A stretch of 64,000 bases of DNA from Streptomyces sp. ADI95-17 (GTDB lineage Bacteria > Actinomycetota > Actinomycetes > Streptomycetales > Streptomycetaceae): assembly GCF_003846175.1 (NCBI RefSeq), contig NZ_ML123048.1:533121-597120 (forward strand), written 5' to 3'. A program made the translations under genes and the position numbers. This document shows positions 43,018-52,303 of the stretch, one piece after another. Under the pieces are notes generated by a model, which ran no database searches, had not been told where the DNA came from, and was given only the letters and a program-made list of their open reading frames with translations. Each line of letters opens with the position of its first letter. The stretch's first letter is position 1.

Positions 43018-44480
43018 GCGGAGGCCTTCCAGTCGGGGTGGCCGGGCATGGGCGGGTTCACGGCTCCGAAGAGCCAGTCGCGCAGGAACGGGTCGAGGGA
43101 GGAGTCGCGGGCGACGTCGACGGTGTGCCGGATGAACGCCTCGCTGGTGTAGGTGGAGTCCTTGAAGCGCTTCACCCACTCGCGCATGACCTTGTCGAAC
43201 TTCCGCTGACCGATCCGGAGGCTGAGGGCGTACAGGACCAGGGCGCCGCCGTCGTAGATGTTGGTGCCGCCGAGCGCCTTGGGCAGTCCGGGCGGGCCGT
43301 CGGCGGCGCGGACCGCGTCGAGCTTCTCGTACGTCGCCTTCATCTTGTCCTCAAGGACCGACCAGCCGCGCTCCTCGCCGTACAGGCCGGCGTAGTACAC
43401 GGCGGGGCCCTCGTTGAGCCAGGCCTGTTGCCAGTCGTTGGGGGTGACGGAGTCGCCGAACCACTGGTGGACCAGTTCGTGGACCATGGTGGTCTCGTAG
43501 CCCGGCTGTCCGTTGGCGTTGAGCTTGAACCAGTTGGTGGAGAACAGGGAGAGGGTCTGGTTCTCCAGGGCGTCGGTGTAGCCGTCGTAGATGTGGACGC
43601 CGTAGACGGAGAACGGGTAGCGGCCGAACTTCGCCTCCAGCCAGGCCAGATGGTCCGCGGTACGGGCGGCGATCGGACCGTACTTGTCCTCCTGGCCCTG
43701 CGGGACGATGTGGCGCAGGGGAAGTCCGCGATGGCTGGTGCCGTACAGGTAGGTGCCCTTGACGACGGCGATGCCGATGAGTTCGGTCGCCATGCGCTCG
43801 CGGAGGGCGAAGTGCCAGACGGTGGAGCCGTCGGCGCGCGGGGTCTTGTGGAGGAGTTCACCGTTGGCGGCGGCGACATAGCCCTGTGGTGCGCTGATGT
43901 GGAAGGTCCACGTCGCCTTGTCGGACGGGGTGTCGTTGCAGGGCAGGAAGGTGTCGGCGCGGGAGGACTGGGCGGCGGATGCGAAGCCGCCGTCAGTGCC
44001 GAACTTCCAGCCGGTCAGGCCGAGTCTGGGCGCTTTGCCGTTGCCCCGGTAGCGGATTTCGGTGGTGAACGCCTGTCCGTTGTGGAGCGGGCGGGCGGGG
44101 GTGACGGTGAACTCCTGGCCGCTCTTGCCGGGTGCGAGCACCCAGGTGGCGGGGCGGCCGGCGACGGTGACGGAGTCGATGGTGTGTCCGTCGGTGTCCA
44201 GGTTGAACGCGGAGAGGTCCTGGGTGGCCTTGGCGTTGATCCGCACCACGGCGGTGAAGTCGTAGGTGACCGGGGTGAAGTCGAAGGTCAGGTCGTAGTG
44301 GACGACCTGGTATCCGCCGTTGCCGAGGGTCGGGAAGAGCGGGTCGCCGACGCCGTCCGAGCCTGGCTTCGGGTCGAAGCCGTGCGGCTGTGCGATGGCG
44401 GTCGAACCGAGTGCGGGTACGGCGACGGCCGCGGCCACCGCCGCGCCGCCGAGCTTCAGGGCCGACCGTCGGGTCGTCAC
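43014..44480 (-). CDS. Secreted M1-family metallopeptidase
   Basis: A 488-residue zinc peptidase with a Tat-type signal (TTRRSALKLGGAAVAAAVAV). The zinc site is H334-E335-x2-H338, then E357, the exact HEXXH-x18-E of M1 aminopeptidases, within HELVHQWFGD ... WLNEGPAVYY. GTG overlaps the stop of the solute-binding protein gene (GTGA). Its place inside an oligosaccharide-import operon is unusual and points to a glycoprotein as the food source. Confidence 0.88.
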   Translation of the reverse strand: MTTRRSALKLGGAAVAAAVAVPALGSTAIAQPHGFDPKPGSDGVGDPLFPTLGNGGYQVVHYDLTFDFTPVTYDFTAVVRINAKATQDLSAFNLDTDGHTIDSVTVAGRPATWVLAPGKSGQEFTVTPARPLHNGQAFTTEIRYRGNGKAPRLGLTGWKFGTDGGFASAAQSSRADTFLPCNDTPSDKATWTFHISAPQGYVAAANGELLHKTPRADGSTVWHFALRERMATELIGIAVVKGTYLYGTSHRGLPLRHIVPQGQEDKYGPIAARTADHLAWLEAKFGRYPFSVYGVHIYDGYTDALENQTLSLFSTNWFKLNANGQPGYETTMVHELVHQWFGDSVTPNDWQQAWLNEGPAVYYAGLYGEERGWSVLEDKMKATYEKLDAVRAADGPPGLPKALGGTNIYDGGALVLYALSLRIGQRKFDKVMREWVKRFKDSTYTSEAFIRHTVDVARDSSLDPFLRDWLFGAVNPPMPGHPDWKASA

Positions 44481-46150
44481 TTCTTCCCCTTCTGGAAGGC
44501 TTCCTCGAACTCGCCGCGGGCCTGCTCGCCGCCCTTGGCCAGGTAGTCCTTGACGAGCTGGTCGTAGGCGGACATGGGCTTGCGGCCGGAGATGATGTCC
44601 TTCAGCGCGTCCCCCTTCAGCGTGTTGAGGCTGCCGGAGCCCTTGGAGTCCCAGGTGGGCGAGGAGTACTGGAGCGTCGGGTCCGGCTCCATCATCGGGA
44701 TCATCCTGGTGAAGGTGTCGTGCACGTGGCGGACGCCCTGCTCGGAGTCGGCGCTGAAGACGGCCGGGACGGCGGAGGCCATGAACTTCCAGGGCACGGT
44801 GACGTCCTGGGTGCCCTGCTTGGTGAGCGCCGGGTTGCCCTTGGCGTCGCGGGTGAAGTCCTTGCCCTCGACCCCGTAGTTGATGAGGGTGTACTCCTGG
44901 CTGCCGAACGGGGACGCGGCGAAGTCGGCGAGGGCCAGGATCTCCTTGACGCGGTCCCCGGACGCCTTCTTGATGTGGGTGTTCTGGAGCGAGATGTTGT
45001 CCATCCAGGCGACGGCGTCCTTGCCGACCGGCACGAACGGGCGCGGGTCGTACTTCTTGTCGATCGCCTTCATCGCGGCGATGTATCCGACACCGGGCGC
45101 CAGGTAGGTGGGCATCCCGTCGTAGACGTAGGCGCCCTTGCCGTTCTTGAACATGTCCGTGTACTGGGCCTTCTGCGCCCCGGACATCTGGAGGGTGCCC
45201 GGGTAGTAACAGCCGGCCTTGTACAGCAGCCGGGCGGTCTCCACCGCCTTGCGGTACTCCGGGGTCTCCAGGTCGGTGGTGAACTTGCCGGTCTTCTCGT
45301 CCAGACGCCAGAAGTTGGGCGCGCCCGCGGACATGGCGAGCATGCTGGTGGCGCCCGCGATGATGGCGTACTGGTCCTTCTTGGGCCGGGTCAGCTCCTT
45401 GCAGACCTCGACGAACCGGTCGAGGTCGGTGATCTGGTCGAGGCTGCTGACGCCGACCTCCTCGAACAGGTCGTGCCGGTACACGCCGGCGCCGCCGGTG
45501 CCGGTGCGGGCGATCGGGATGCCGTAGAGCTTCCCGCCGAAGATGGCGGACTGCCAGGCGCCCTTCGGGATCGCGGCCAGGTTCGGGTAGTCCTTGACCT
45601 TGTCACCGGCGAGGTACGGGGTCAGGTCGGCGCACTTGGCCTGGAGGAAGGCCGCCTTGTTGTCCACGCCGCCCACCTCCGGGTACATGAAGAGGTCCGG
45701 CAGGCTGTCGCTGGCGACCATGGTGGAGAACTTGGTGCCGTAGTCGTCGGCGGGGACCGCGGTGATGTTCACCTGACCGCCGAGGAGCTTCTCGATCTCC
45801 TGCCAGGCGGCGTTCTTGCCGCGCGCGGGCGGCGGCGGGGAGAAGGTCTCCATCGTCGCGCTGATCGGCTTCGCCCCCTTGAGCGGGGTGCTTTTCGTGG
45901 CGCGCAGCGGCTTGGCCGGGTAGCTGAAGAAGCCCTGCGGAACACCGGCCGCGGTGCCCGCCAGGTCGGGGTTGAGGCCGATGTTGCGGACCGCGGTCTC
46001 CGGGAGCAGCGAGGCGCTCTTGGCCTCCGCCTTCGCGGTCGTGCCGCCGTCGCCGCAGGCGGCGAGCAGCGGGGCGGCGGCCAGTCCCAGACCGACGCCC
46101 GCACCCATGCGGAACAGTGCTCTGCGATTGATGGGGGTGGAGCTCGACAC
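44477..46150 (-). CDS. LplA-type lipoprotein sugar-binding protein
   Basis: A 557-residue extracellular solute-binding lipoprotein with lipobox LAAC after an NRRALF Arg pair. At 557 residues it is longer than ordinary CUT1 binding proteins, as are LplA/YtcQ-type binding proteins that accept oligosaccharides released by polysaccharide lyases. GTG at 46150 follows AAGGAG by seven bases. It works with the two permeases upstream; no ATPase is encoded nearby. Confidence 0.85.
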   Translation of the reverse strand: MSSSTPINRRALFRMGAGVGLGLAAAPLLAACGDGGTTAKAEAKSASLLPETAVRNIGLNPDLAGTAAGVPQGFFSYPAKPLRATKSTPLKGAKPISATMETFSPPPPARGKNAAWQEIEKLLGGQVNITAVPADDYGTKFSTMVASDSLPDLFMYPEVGGVDNKAAFLQAKCADLTPYLAGDKVKDYPNLAAIPKGAWQSAIFGGKLYGIPIARTGTGGAGVYRHDLFEEVGVSSLDQITDLDRFVEVCKELTRPKKDQYAIIAGATSMLAMSAGAPNFWRLDEKTGKFTTDLETPEYRKAVETARLLYKAGCYYPGTLQMSGAQKAQYTDMFKNGKGAYVYDGMPTYLAPGVGYIAAMKAIDKKYDPRPFVPVGKDAVAWMDNISLQNTHIKKASGDRVKEILALADFAASPFGSQEYTLINYGVEGKDFTRDAKGNPALTKQGTQDVTVPWKFMASAVPAVFSADSEQGVRHVHDTFTRMIPMMEPDPTLQYSSPTWDSKGSGSLNTLKGDALKDIISGRKPMSAYDQLVKDYLAKGGEQARGEFEEAFQKGKK

Positions 46151-46209
46151 CTGAATCTCCTTGGGAGAGGGGAAGGAAGGAGTGGGGGGCGGTGTGGCGG
46201 TGGCCGTGC

Positions 46210-47166
46210 TCAGCCCTTGACGGCGCCTGTGAGCACGCCCTTGGTGAAGTAGCGCTGGAGGAACGGGTAGACGCAGAGGATCGGTACGACGGCGATCACC
46301 AGGACCGCCATCTGCACGGCCTGCTGCGGGGCGAGCACCTCGCCCGCCGAGGCGGCGTTCAGGCTCTGGCCCTGGAGCACGTAGGTGCGCAGCACCATCG
46401 GCAACGGCCACTTGTCGGAGTCGTTGAGGTACAGGAGCGAGTTGAAGAAGGCGTTCCAGTACGTCACCGCGTAGAAGAGGCTGATCACGGCGAGGACCGC
46501 CTTGGACAGCGGCAGCACGATCCGCACCAGGATGCGGAAGTCGCCGGCCCCGTCGACCTTCGCGGCGTCGTACAGCTCGTCCGGCAGGTTCATGAAGAAG
46601 GACCGCAGGACGACCAGGTTGAACGCGCTGACCAGGGTGGGCATGACGAGCGCCGCGTAGGTGTCGTACAGGCCCAGGCCCTTGACCAGCAGGAAGTTCG
46701 GGATGATGCCCGCGTTGAAGAGCATCGTGAACAGGGCCGTCATCAGGATGAAGCGGGAGCCGGTGACGTCGCGGCGGGAGAGACCGTACGCCATGCCCAC
46801 GGTGACCAGGAGGCTGGCGAGGGTGCCGAGGACCGTGATGCCGACGGAGACGATCAGCGCGCGGGTGACGACTCCGCCGGTGAAGATGGTGCGGTAGGCG
46901 TCCAGGGTGGGGTGGTCGGGCCACAGGACGAGGCCGGAGCTCTTGATGATGTCGGTCTGCGAGGCGAAGCTCGTACCGATGACGCCGACCAGTGGGTAGG
47001 CGACGGCGAGGACGACCACGACGACGGCTATCGCCTTGGCGGTCTGTCCGATGCGGGTCGGCCGTTCCATCCACGGGGGCCGGCCGTCCGACTTCCGTGC
47101 GGGAGCGGGCGGGGGCGCCGGTGCGGTGGATTCCGTAGTGGCGCGCGTCTTCTCAGCGGTCAGCAC
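46210..47166 (-). CDS. LplC/YtcP-type sugar ABC permease
   Basis: A 318-residue inner-membrane permease with about six membrane segments and the EAA loop ELYDAAKVDGAGDFRILVRI. The GTG start at 47166 overlaps the end of the upstream permease gene by 14 bp, so they are coupled. The N-terminal 40 residues are Pro/Ala-rich and cytoplasmic. Confidence 0.85.
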   Translation of the reverse strand: MLTAEKTRATTESTAPAPPPAPARKSDGRPPWMERPTRIGQTAKAIAVVVVVLAVAYPLVGVIGTSFASQTDIIKSSGLVLWPDHPTLDAYRTIFTGGVVTRALIVSVGITVLGTLASLLVTVGMAYGLSRRDVTGSRFILMTALFTMLFNAGIIPNFLLVKGLGLYDTYAALVMPTLVSAFNLVVLRSFFMNLPDELYDAAKVDGAGDFRILVRIVLPLSKAVLAVISLFYAVTYWNAFFNSLLYLNDSDKWPLPMVLRTYVLQGQSLNAASAGEVLAPQQAVQMAVLVIAVVPILCVYPFLQRYFTKGVLTGAVKG

Positions 47167-48166
47167 CGCGGTACACCCCTTCGTGGCCGAGTCGGTGGGC
47201 GAACTTGTTCGCGCCCAGGACGAGTGCGGTGCCGATGACCGCCTTGACGAGTCCGACGGCGGCGGCGACGCCCCAGTCGTTGTCCTTGATGCCGTGGTAG
47301 TAGACGTAGGTGTCGAGGACCTCACCGGCGTCCGGACCGACCGCGTCGCGCTGGAGCAGGATCTGCTCGAAGCCGACGGAGAGGATCTGTCCGAGGTTGA
47401 GGATCAGCAGCAGGATGAGTACGGGGGCGATGCCCGGCAGGGTCACGTGCCACAGGCGGCGTCGTGGTCCGGCGCCGTCGATGGCGGCGGCCTCGTACTG
47501 CTGCTTGTCGATGTTCAGCAGCGCGGCGAGGATGATGATCGTGCCCCAGCCGGCGTCCTTCCAGGCCACCTGGAGGGTCAGCAGCCAGGGGAAGGCGTCG
47601 GGGTCGCTCATCATGTCGTAGCGCGGCAGTCCCATTCCCCCGAGGACGTCGGGCAGGAGCCCGGCACCACCCAGGATCTGCTGGAAGATCGAGACGATGA
47701 TGACCCAGCCGATGAAGTGCGGCAGATAGACGACGCTCTGCACGAACCGTCTGATCCGGTCGCTGGCGATGCTGTTGAGCAGCAGGGCCAGGGCGATCGG
47801 GATCGGGAAGAAGAACACCAGCTGGACGAGGGCGATCTCCAGGGTGTTGAACGTCGCGGACCAGAAGGCCGGCTCACCGAACGCCGCGGAGAAGTTGGCG
47901 AACCCCACCCAGACGCTGTGCATGTAGCCGAGGTACGGCTGGTAGTCCTGGAACGCCACCACGTAGCCGAGCAGCGGTACGTAGTGGAATACGACGAAGT
48001 ACAGCAGTCCGGGCAGGGTGAGCAGCAGCATCACCCGGTCCCGCTTGATCCGCTGCCAGAGGCTCAGCCGGTGCTGTGCGTCGACGGCCCCGGCAGCGGG
48101 CGGGGAGGGTGTTTCAGCCTTCTGCCGCCGCTTCTCCCGCGGCAACGGGGGTGCTGTTTCAGCCAT
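47153..48166 (-). CDS. LplB-type sugar ABC permease
   Basis: A 337-residue permease with about six membrane segments, starting after RIKRDRVMLLLTLPGLLYF and with EAA loop QYEAAAIDGAGPRRRLWHV. It resembles LplB/YteP permeases of oligogalacturonide and unsaturated-GAG importers. It is the first gene of the minus-strand operon 48166 to 40801. The promoter and LacI-type operator lie at 48217-48245. Confidence 0.86.
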   Translation of the reverse strand: MAETAPPLPREKRRQKAETPSPPAAGAVDAQHRLSLWQRIKRDRVMLLLTLPGLLYFVVFHYVPLLGYVVAFQDYQPYLGYMHSVWVGFANFSAAFGEPAFWSATFNTLEIALVQLVFFFPIPIALALLLNSIASDRIRRFVQSVVYLPHFIGWVIIVSIFQQILGGAGLLPDVLGGMGLPRYDMMSDPDAFPWLLTLQVAWKDAGWGTIIILAALLNIDKQQYEAAAIDGAGPRRRLWHVTLPGIAPVLILLLILNLGQILSVGFEQILLQRDAVGPDAGEVLDTYVYYHGIKDNDWGVAAAVGLVKAVIGTALVLGANKFAHRLGHEGVYRGADR

Positions 48167-48216
48167 GGTGCGTCCTGTTCGGCTGGGTGGCGCGTGGTGG
48201 GCCTTCTGGGGCCGCA

Positions 48217-48245
48217 AGTTAGTAAGCGGTTAACCCAAGCGTCAA
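48217..48245 (-). promoter_or_regulatory. Promoter with embedded LacI-type operator (transporter operon)
   Basis: On the minus strand TTGACG (complement of 48240-48245) and CTAACT (complement of 48217-48222) are 17 bp apart. The spacer contains GTTAACCGCTTAC. The core AACCGCTTA recurs in the promoter at 50809-50823. Binding of the LacI regulator (49641) there would block RNA polymerase. Confidence 0.55.
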
Positions 48246-48350
48246 GAGATCCGGGCAAAAGTCGTTGAGTCGCGATGTCCCGGCGGCCGAATCCAGCACC
48301 TCGAAACCATAAATATGGTACGGAATTGGACAGTTGAAGCGGATGAGAGC

Positions 48351-48380
48351 TTGACGGTCGGCCATGACGCTCCCTAGCGT
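48351..48380 (+). promoter_or_regulatory. Promoter of locus-B dehydrogenase gene
   Basis: TTGACG (48351-48356) and TAGCGT (48375-48380) are 18 bp apart; transcription would begin near 48387, about 35 nt before the GTG at 48422. Confidence 0.55.
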
Positions 48381-48421
48381 GCCGGTCATCCCATAGAACG
48401 CGATTACTGTCCGGAGGCAGG

Positions 48422-49492
48422 GTGCGAACCACCGAAGAGGCACCGGCACATTCCGGTAGCGATGCCGCGACACCGTCCCCGCGACGGCCGCGCACGCTTC
48501 TGGTCATGAGCCCCGGGCTGCTCGACGATGTTTTTCCGCCGCCGGTCCGGGCCCGCCTGGAGGAGACCGCCGACCTGCGGAACCCGTCCGTGATCAGCGA
48601 GTTCGACTCCCCGGAGGCCGCGGCGGCACTGAGCTCGGCGGAGGTACTGCTCACCGGCTGGGGCTGCCCGCCCGTCGATGCCGAACTGCTGGACCGGGCG
48701 CCCGCGCTGCGTGCCGTGATCCATGCGGCCGGCACGGTGAAAACGTTTCTGTCCCCGGTTGCGTTCGATCGCGGGATCGTCGTCTCGTCGGCCGCCGCCG
48801 CCAACGCGGTGCCGGTCGCCGAGTTCACCCTGGCGGCGATCATCATGGGTGCCAAGCGGGTGTTCCCGCTGGCCGGGCTCTTCCGCACCCGGCGTACCCA
48901 CCGCACCGGCGCCGACCTCGACCGGCAGCACTGGCTCGGCACGCACGGGCTGACCATCGGTGTGGTCGGGGCCTCCCGGATCGGCCGCCGGGTCATCGAA
49001 CTGCTCCGGGTTCTGGACGCGGAGGTGCTGCTCCACGACCCGTACGTCAGTGCCGCCGAGGCGGAGCTGCTCGGTGTCACCCCGACCGATCTCGACACCC
49101 TGGTGGCGACCAGCGACGTGGTGACCGTGCACGCCCCGGACACCGCGGAGACCCGCGGGATGATCGACGCCCGGCGGATCGGCCTGATGCGGCCCGGCAC
49201 TCTGCTCGTCAACACCGCGCGCGGCCGGCTGGTGGACACCGAGGCGCTGACCGGGCACCTGGTCAGCGGGCGGCTGGACGCGGTCCTCGACGTGACGTCG
49301 CCCGAGCCGCTGCCGGACGGCCACCCCCTGTGGGACCTGCCCAACGTCTTCCTCACCCCGCATCTGGCGGGCGCCCAGGGCAACGAGGTGGGACGGCTGG
49401 GGGCGCTCGCGGTCGACGAGCTGGTCCGGTACGCGCACGGCACACCGTTCGACCACCCGGTGCACCGGGACGACCTGGGGAGGATCGCGTGA
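48422..49492 (+). CDS. D-2-hydroxyacid dehydrogenase, locus B
   Basis: A 356-residue paralogue of the enzyme at 20468. It has the Rossmann segment IGVVGASRIGRRVIELLRVL, catalytic-side NTARGRLVDTEAL and the terminal LTPHLAGAQGNE with the catalytic His. GTG at 48422 follows GGAGG. It is divergent from the transporter operon and is followed by the LacI regulator. Both copies sit beside CUT1 transporters and DUF2264 genes, so a shared oxidised-sugar intermediate is likely; the natural substrate is unknown. Confidence 0.85.
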   Translation: MRTTEEAPAHSGSDAATPSPRRPRTLLVMSPGLLDDVFPPPVRARLEETADLRNPSVISEFDSPEAAAALSSAEVLLTGWGCPPVDAELLDRAPALRAVIHAAGTVKTFLSPVAFDRGIVVSSAAAANAVPVAEFTLAAIIMGAKRVFPLAGLFRTRRTHRTGADLDRQHWLGTHGLTIGVVGASRIGRRVIELLRVLDAEVLLHDPYVSAAEAELLGVTPTDLDTLVATSDVVTVHAPDTAETRGMIDARRIGLMRPGTLLVNTARGRLVDTEALTGHLVSGRLDAVLDVTSPEPLPDGHPLWDLPNVFLTPHLAGAQGNEVGRLGALAVDELVRYAHGTPFDHPVHRDDLGRIA

Positions 49493-49640
49493 GGTCCGTC
49501 GCCCATGCGGGCGCAAGGCCCATTGCCTGCACTTTCGGCCGACCCGGCGGGCGTACGTGATGGGCGGCGCGACGGGGCGGCGCCTGCCCGGAGGGGCACT
49601 AGGCTCGGCGTCACACAACAGCCACCAGGGGGTGAGCCGG

Positions 49641-50735
49641 ATGCGCCGGCAGAGCACAGCCGCGGACGGACAACGACGGGCGACGGTCACCGACGTCGCA
49701 CGGCGCGCAGGCGTCTCGACGGCCACGGTCTCCCGCGTACTGAACCGCAACTACCCGGTCGCCGAGGCGACCCGGGAGCGGGTCGAGTCCGCGATGCGCG
49801 AGCTGGGCTATGTCGTCAACGCCCACGCCCGTGCCCTGGCCGGCGTCTCCAACCGCACCGTCGGGATCATCGTCAACGAGGTCATCGACCCGTTCTACGC
49901 CTACATCGCGCGCGGTGTGGAGCGGGAGGCGGCGCTCGGCGGACGGCTCTGCCTGGTCTGCTGCACCCAGGGCGACCCGCAGCGGGAGCTGGCCTTCATC
50001 GATCTGATGCACGAGCGCCGGGCGGACGCGGTGGTCGTGGTCGGCGGCTCCATCGCGGACCGCGGCTACACCACCGAGCTGGCCCGCAGGGCGCGCGAGC
50101 TGGACGCGGGCGGATCGAAGCTGGTGCTGTGCGGCAGGCCGCCTCTGGACGAGGAGGCCCCGACCGTCGCGGTCGAGTACGACAACGAGGGCGGCGCCTT
50201 CGCCATCACCGACCATCTGCTGATGCAGGGCCACGAACGGATCCTCTACCTCGGCGGCCCGCCCAAACTCTCCACCACCCGCGACCGGCTGGCCGGGCAC
50301 CAGCGGGCGCTGCGGCTGCGCGGCATCGACCCGGACCCCGACCTGGTCCGTCCCGGCGCCTTCAGCCGCAACTTCGGCTACCGGAAGATGGCCGAAGTCC
50401 TGCGGGACAGGCCGGACTTCACCGCCGTCTTCGCGGCCAACGACATGGTGGCGGCGGGCGCGGCCCAGGCCCTGGAGGAGGCCGGGATCCGGGTGCCGAA
50501 GGACGTGTCCCTGGTGGGATACGACGACATCCCGGTGGCCCAGGAGCTGCGGCCGCGGCTGACCACCGTCCACGTCCCGCTGGAGGAGATGGGACGCCAG
50601 GCCGTACGGCTGGCCGTGAGCGGCGGGGACGAGGACGACTGGCGCGAACCCACCACGGGGGCGCTGCGGCTCGGAACCCACATCGTGGTACGCGATTCCG
50701 TTGCGCCGAGGGCCGGCCGCTCCACTCGGAAGTGA
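49641..50735 (+). CDS. LacI-family transcriptional regulator
   Basis: A 364-residue regulator: N-terminal HTH VTDVARRAGVSTATVSRVLN and a PBP-type-I sensor domain with DHLLMQGHERILYLGGPP and SLVGYDDIPVAQELRPRLTT. ATG at 49641 follows AGGGGG; the frame upstream of it lacks a Shine-Dalgarno and adds nothing conserved. It lies between the two operons that carry the AACCGCTTA motif, so it probably represses both. Confidence 0.88.
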   Translation: MRRQSTAADGQRRATVTDVARRAGVSTATVSRVLNRNYPVAEATRERVESAMRELGYVVNAHARALAGVSNRTVGIIVNEVIDPFYAYIARGVEREAALGGRLCLVCCTQGDPQRELAFIDLMHERRADAVVVVGGSIADRGYTTELARRARELDAGGSKLVLCGRPPLDEEAPTVAVEYDNEGGAFAITDHLLMQGHERILYLGGPPKLSTTRDRLAGHQRALRLRGIDPDPDLVRPGAFSRNFGYRKMAEVLRDRPDFTAVFAANDMVAAGAAQALEEAGIRVPKDVSLVGYDDIPVAQELRPRLTTVHVPLEEMGRQAVRLAVSGGDEDDWREPTTGALRLGTHIVVRDSVAPRAGRSTRK

Positions 50736-50797
50736 CCGGTTACTTCCCACCTGTCCACAGTCGACCATAGTAAATCGCAGTAACTTCGTACCCCCTC

Positions 50798-50825
50798 TTG
50801 CCTCCGAATAGCAACCGCTTACATG
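50798..50825 (+). promoter_or_regulatory. Promoter with LacI-type operator (M60/PL8/DUF2264 operon)
   Basis: TTGCCT (50798-50803) and TACATG (50820-50825) are 16 bp apart, a weak promoter match. The spacer contains TAGCAACCGCTTACA (50809-50823), whose AACCGCTTA core equals that in the promoter at 48217-48245. Confidence 0.5.
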
Positions 50826-50891
50826 CTGGCGCCGAGCAGCACCGTTCCGCACGCTTCCGCCCCTCACTCGTTCTCGCAGGGAGAGTTCCGC

Positions 50892-52280
50892 ATGCGCATG
50901 CCCACAGACTCCGCCGGCTCCTCCACCGCCCCTTCCGCCGCCTCCTCCCCCGTCGGCCGGCGCTCAGTTCTCGCCGCGGCCGCCGGGGCCGGGGCGGCGA
51001 TCGCGCTCGGCGCCGCCTCCGGAACTGCCCGGGCCGCCACCTCCGTAGCCTCCCAGGGACGCCCGGTCAAGCTGACCGTGACCGCCCGGCCCGCCGCCGA
51101 GGCCGAGCGGCTGCGGCTCGGACAGGCCCTGCGCGGCTCGGAGTTCCAGCCCACCGGCCTGTACGTACCGGCCGGCACGCCCCTCTCGCTCACCGTCCAG
51201 CCGCACGACGGTCTGCTGCCCACGCTCTGGATCGGCGCCTGGGACTACTACGGCGAGATCACCGAACCCCGCAGCCATCCGCTGACCGCCGGGGCGAACA
51301 CGGTCACGGACCCGCACGGCGGCCCGGTCTACCTCACCCTGACCGGCCGCGGCGAGCGGGCCGGTGTGCTGGTCCGCTCCGGTGCCGTCCCCATGCCGGT
51401 CTTCACCCTGGGCCGTACCTCGGAGGCCGACTACCAGCGGCAGCTGGACACACTCACCGCATCGCCGTACGTCGAACTGCACGCGCCGCACACGATCATG
51501 ACGCTCACTCGCGAGGGCGCGCTGCTGTACCGCGACGAGGACCACGCCGCGCTGCTCGGCCTGGTCGAGACGATCATCGACTCGCACGCCCGGATCAGCG
51601 GGCTGGACGGCTCGAAGCCGGTGCACCGGCGCAAGGCCGGGCCGTACCACTTCACCGAGGTCAGCAAGGTGCCCACCGGGGTCGGCGCCTACGCCACACA
51701 CGGCTACAACGGCTTCCCGCGGGCCTACCTCGACCGGGCCACCACCGTGGAGGGGCTGCGCACCCGGGGCTGGGGGCTCTACCACGAACTCGGCCATCTC
51801 CACCAGCAGATGGCGTACAAGCCCGGTGGCCTGACCGAGGTCACGGTCAACATCTACTCGCTGGCCGCGCAGCGCACCCTGAAGCAGCCGTCCAACCTCC
51901 TCACCGTCGACCCGAAGACGGGGCTCACCTACTTCCAGTCGGCGCGGCAGAAGTTCGGCACGGCCGGTCTCACGTACGAGAAGTCCTTCGGCGCGTACGA
52001 GAAGCTCGTCCCGTTGCGTCAGCTGGAGCTGGCCTTCGGCGACGACTTCTGGCCCCGGATGCACAAGCTGGTCCGCGAGGAGAATCCGCAGTCCGACTAC
52101 ACCGAGAACGACAAGCGCTACCGGGCACTCGCGACCTACTCCAGCCGGGTCGCGGGCTACGACCTCACGGACTTCTTCGTGAACACCTGGGCGTTCCCGA
52201 TCGACGCCACGGGCCGGGCCGAGCTGGCCGCGCTGAACCTTCCGAAGCCGCCCGTCGACCCGTCCGCACTGGACGACTGA
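50892..52280 (+). CDS. Secreted M60-like metallopeptidase
   Basis: A 462-residue exported protein: Arg-pair (Tat-like) signal VGRRSVLAAAAGAGAAIAL, then the M60-like domain. The zinc motif is H298-E299-x2-H302 in WGLYHELGHLHQQ, with Glu316 in LTEVTVNIYSL as the likely third ligand. M60-like enzymes cleave mucins and other O-glycoproteins next to the glycan. GGGAGAG precedes ATG at 50892; the ATG at 50823 falls inside the promoter and is rejected. First gene of a three-gene operon. Confidence 0.85.
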   Translation: MRMPTDSAGSSTAPSAASSPVGRRSVLAAAAGAGAAIALGAASGTARAATSVASQGRPVKLTVTARPAAEAERLRLGQALRGSEFQPTGLYVPAGTPLSLTVQPHDGLLPTLWIGAWDYYGEITEPRSHPLTAGANTVTDPHGGPVYLTLTGRGERAGVLVRSGAVPMPVFTLGRTSEADYQRQLDTLTASPYVELHAPHTIMTLTREGALLYRDEDHAALLGLVETIIDSHARISGLDGSKPVHRRKAGPYHFTEVSKVPTGVGAYATHGYNGFPRAYLDRATTVEGLRTRGWGLYHELGHLHQQMAYKPGGLTEVTVNIYSLAAQRTLKQPSNLLTVDPKTGLTYFQSARQKFGTAGLTYEKSFGAYEKLVPLRQLELAFGDDFWPRMHKLVREENPQSDYTENDKRYRALATYSSRVAGYDLTDFFVNTWAFPIDATGRAELAALNLPKPPVDPSALDD

Positions 52281-52303
52281 CCGCAGCGACAAGGGAGTTC
52301 ACC

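Noticed and set aside
50823..50825. ATG as possible start of the M60-like protein
   Set aside because: It lies in the promoter spacer/-10 region next to the LacI-type operator and lacks a Shine-Dalgarno; ATG at 50892 has GGGAGAG and begins a proper signal peptide.
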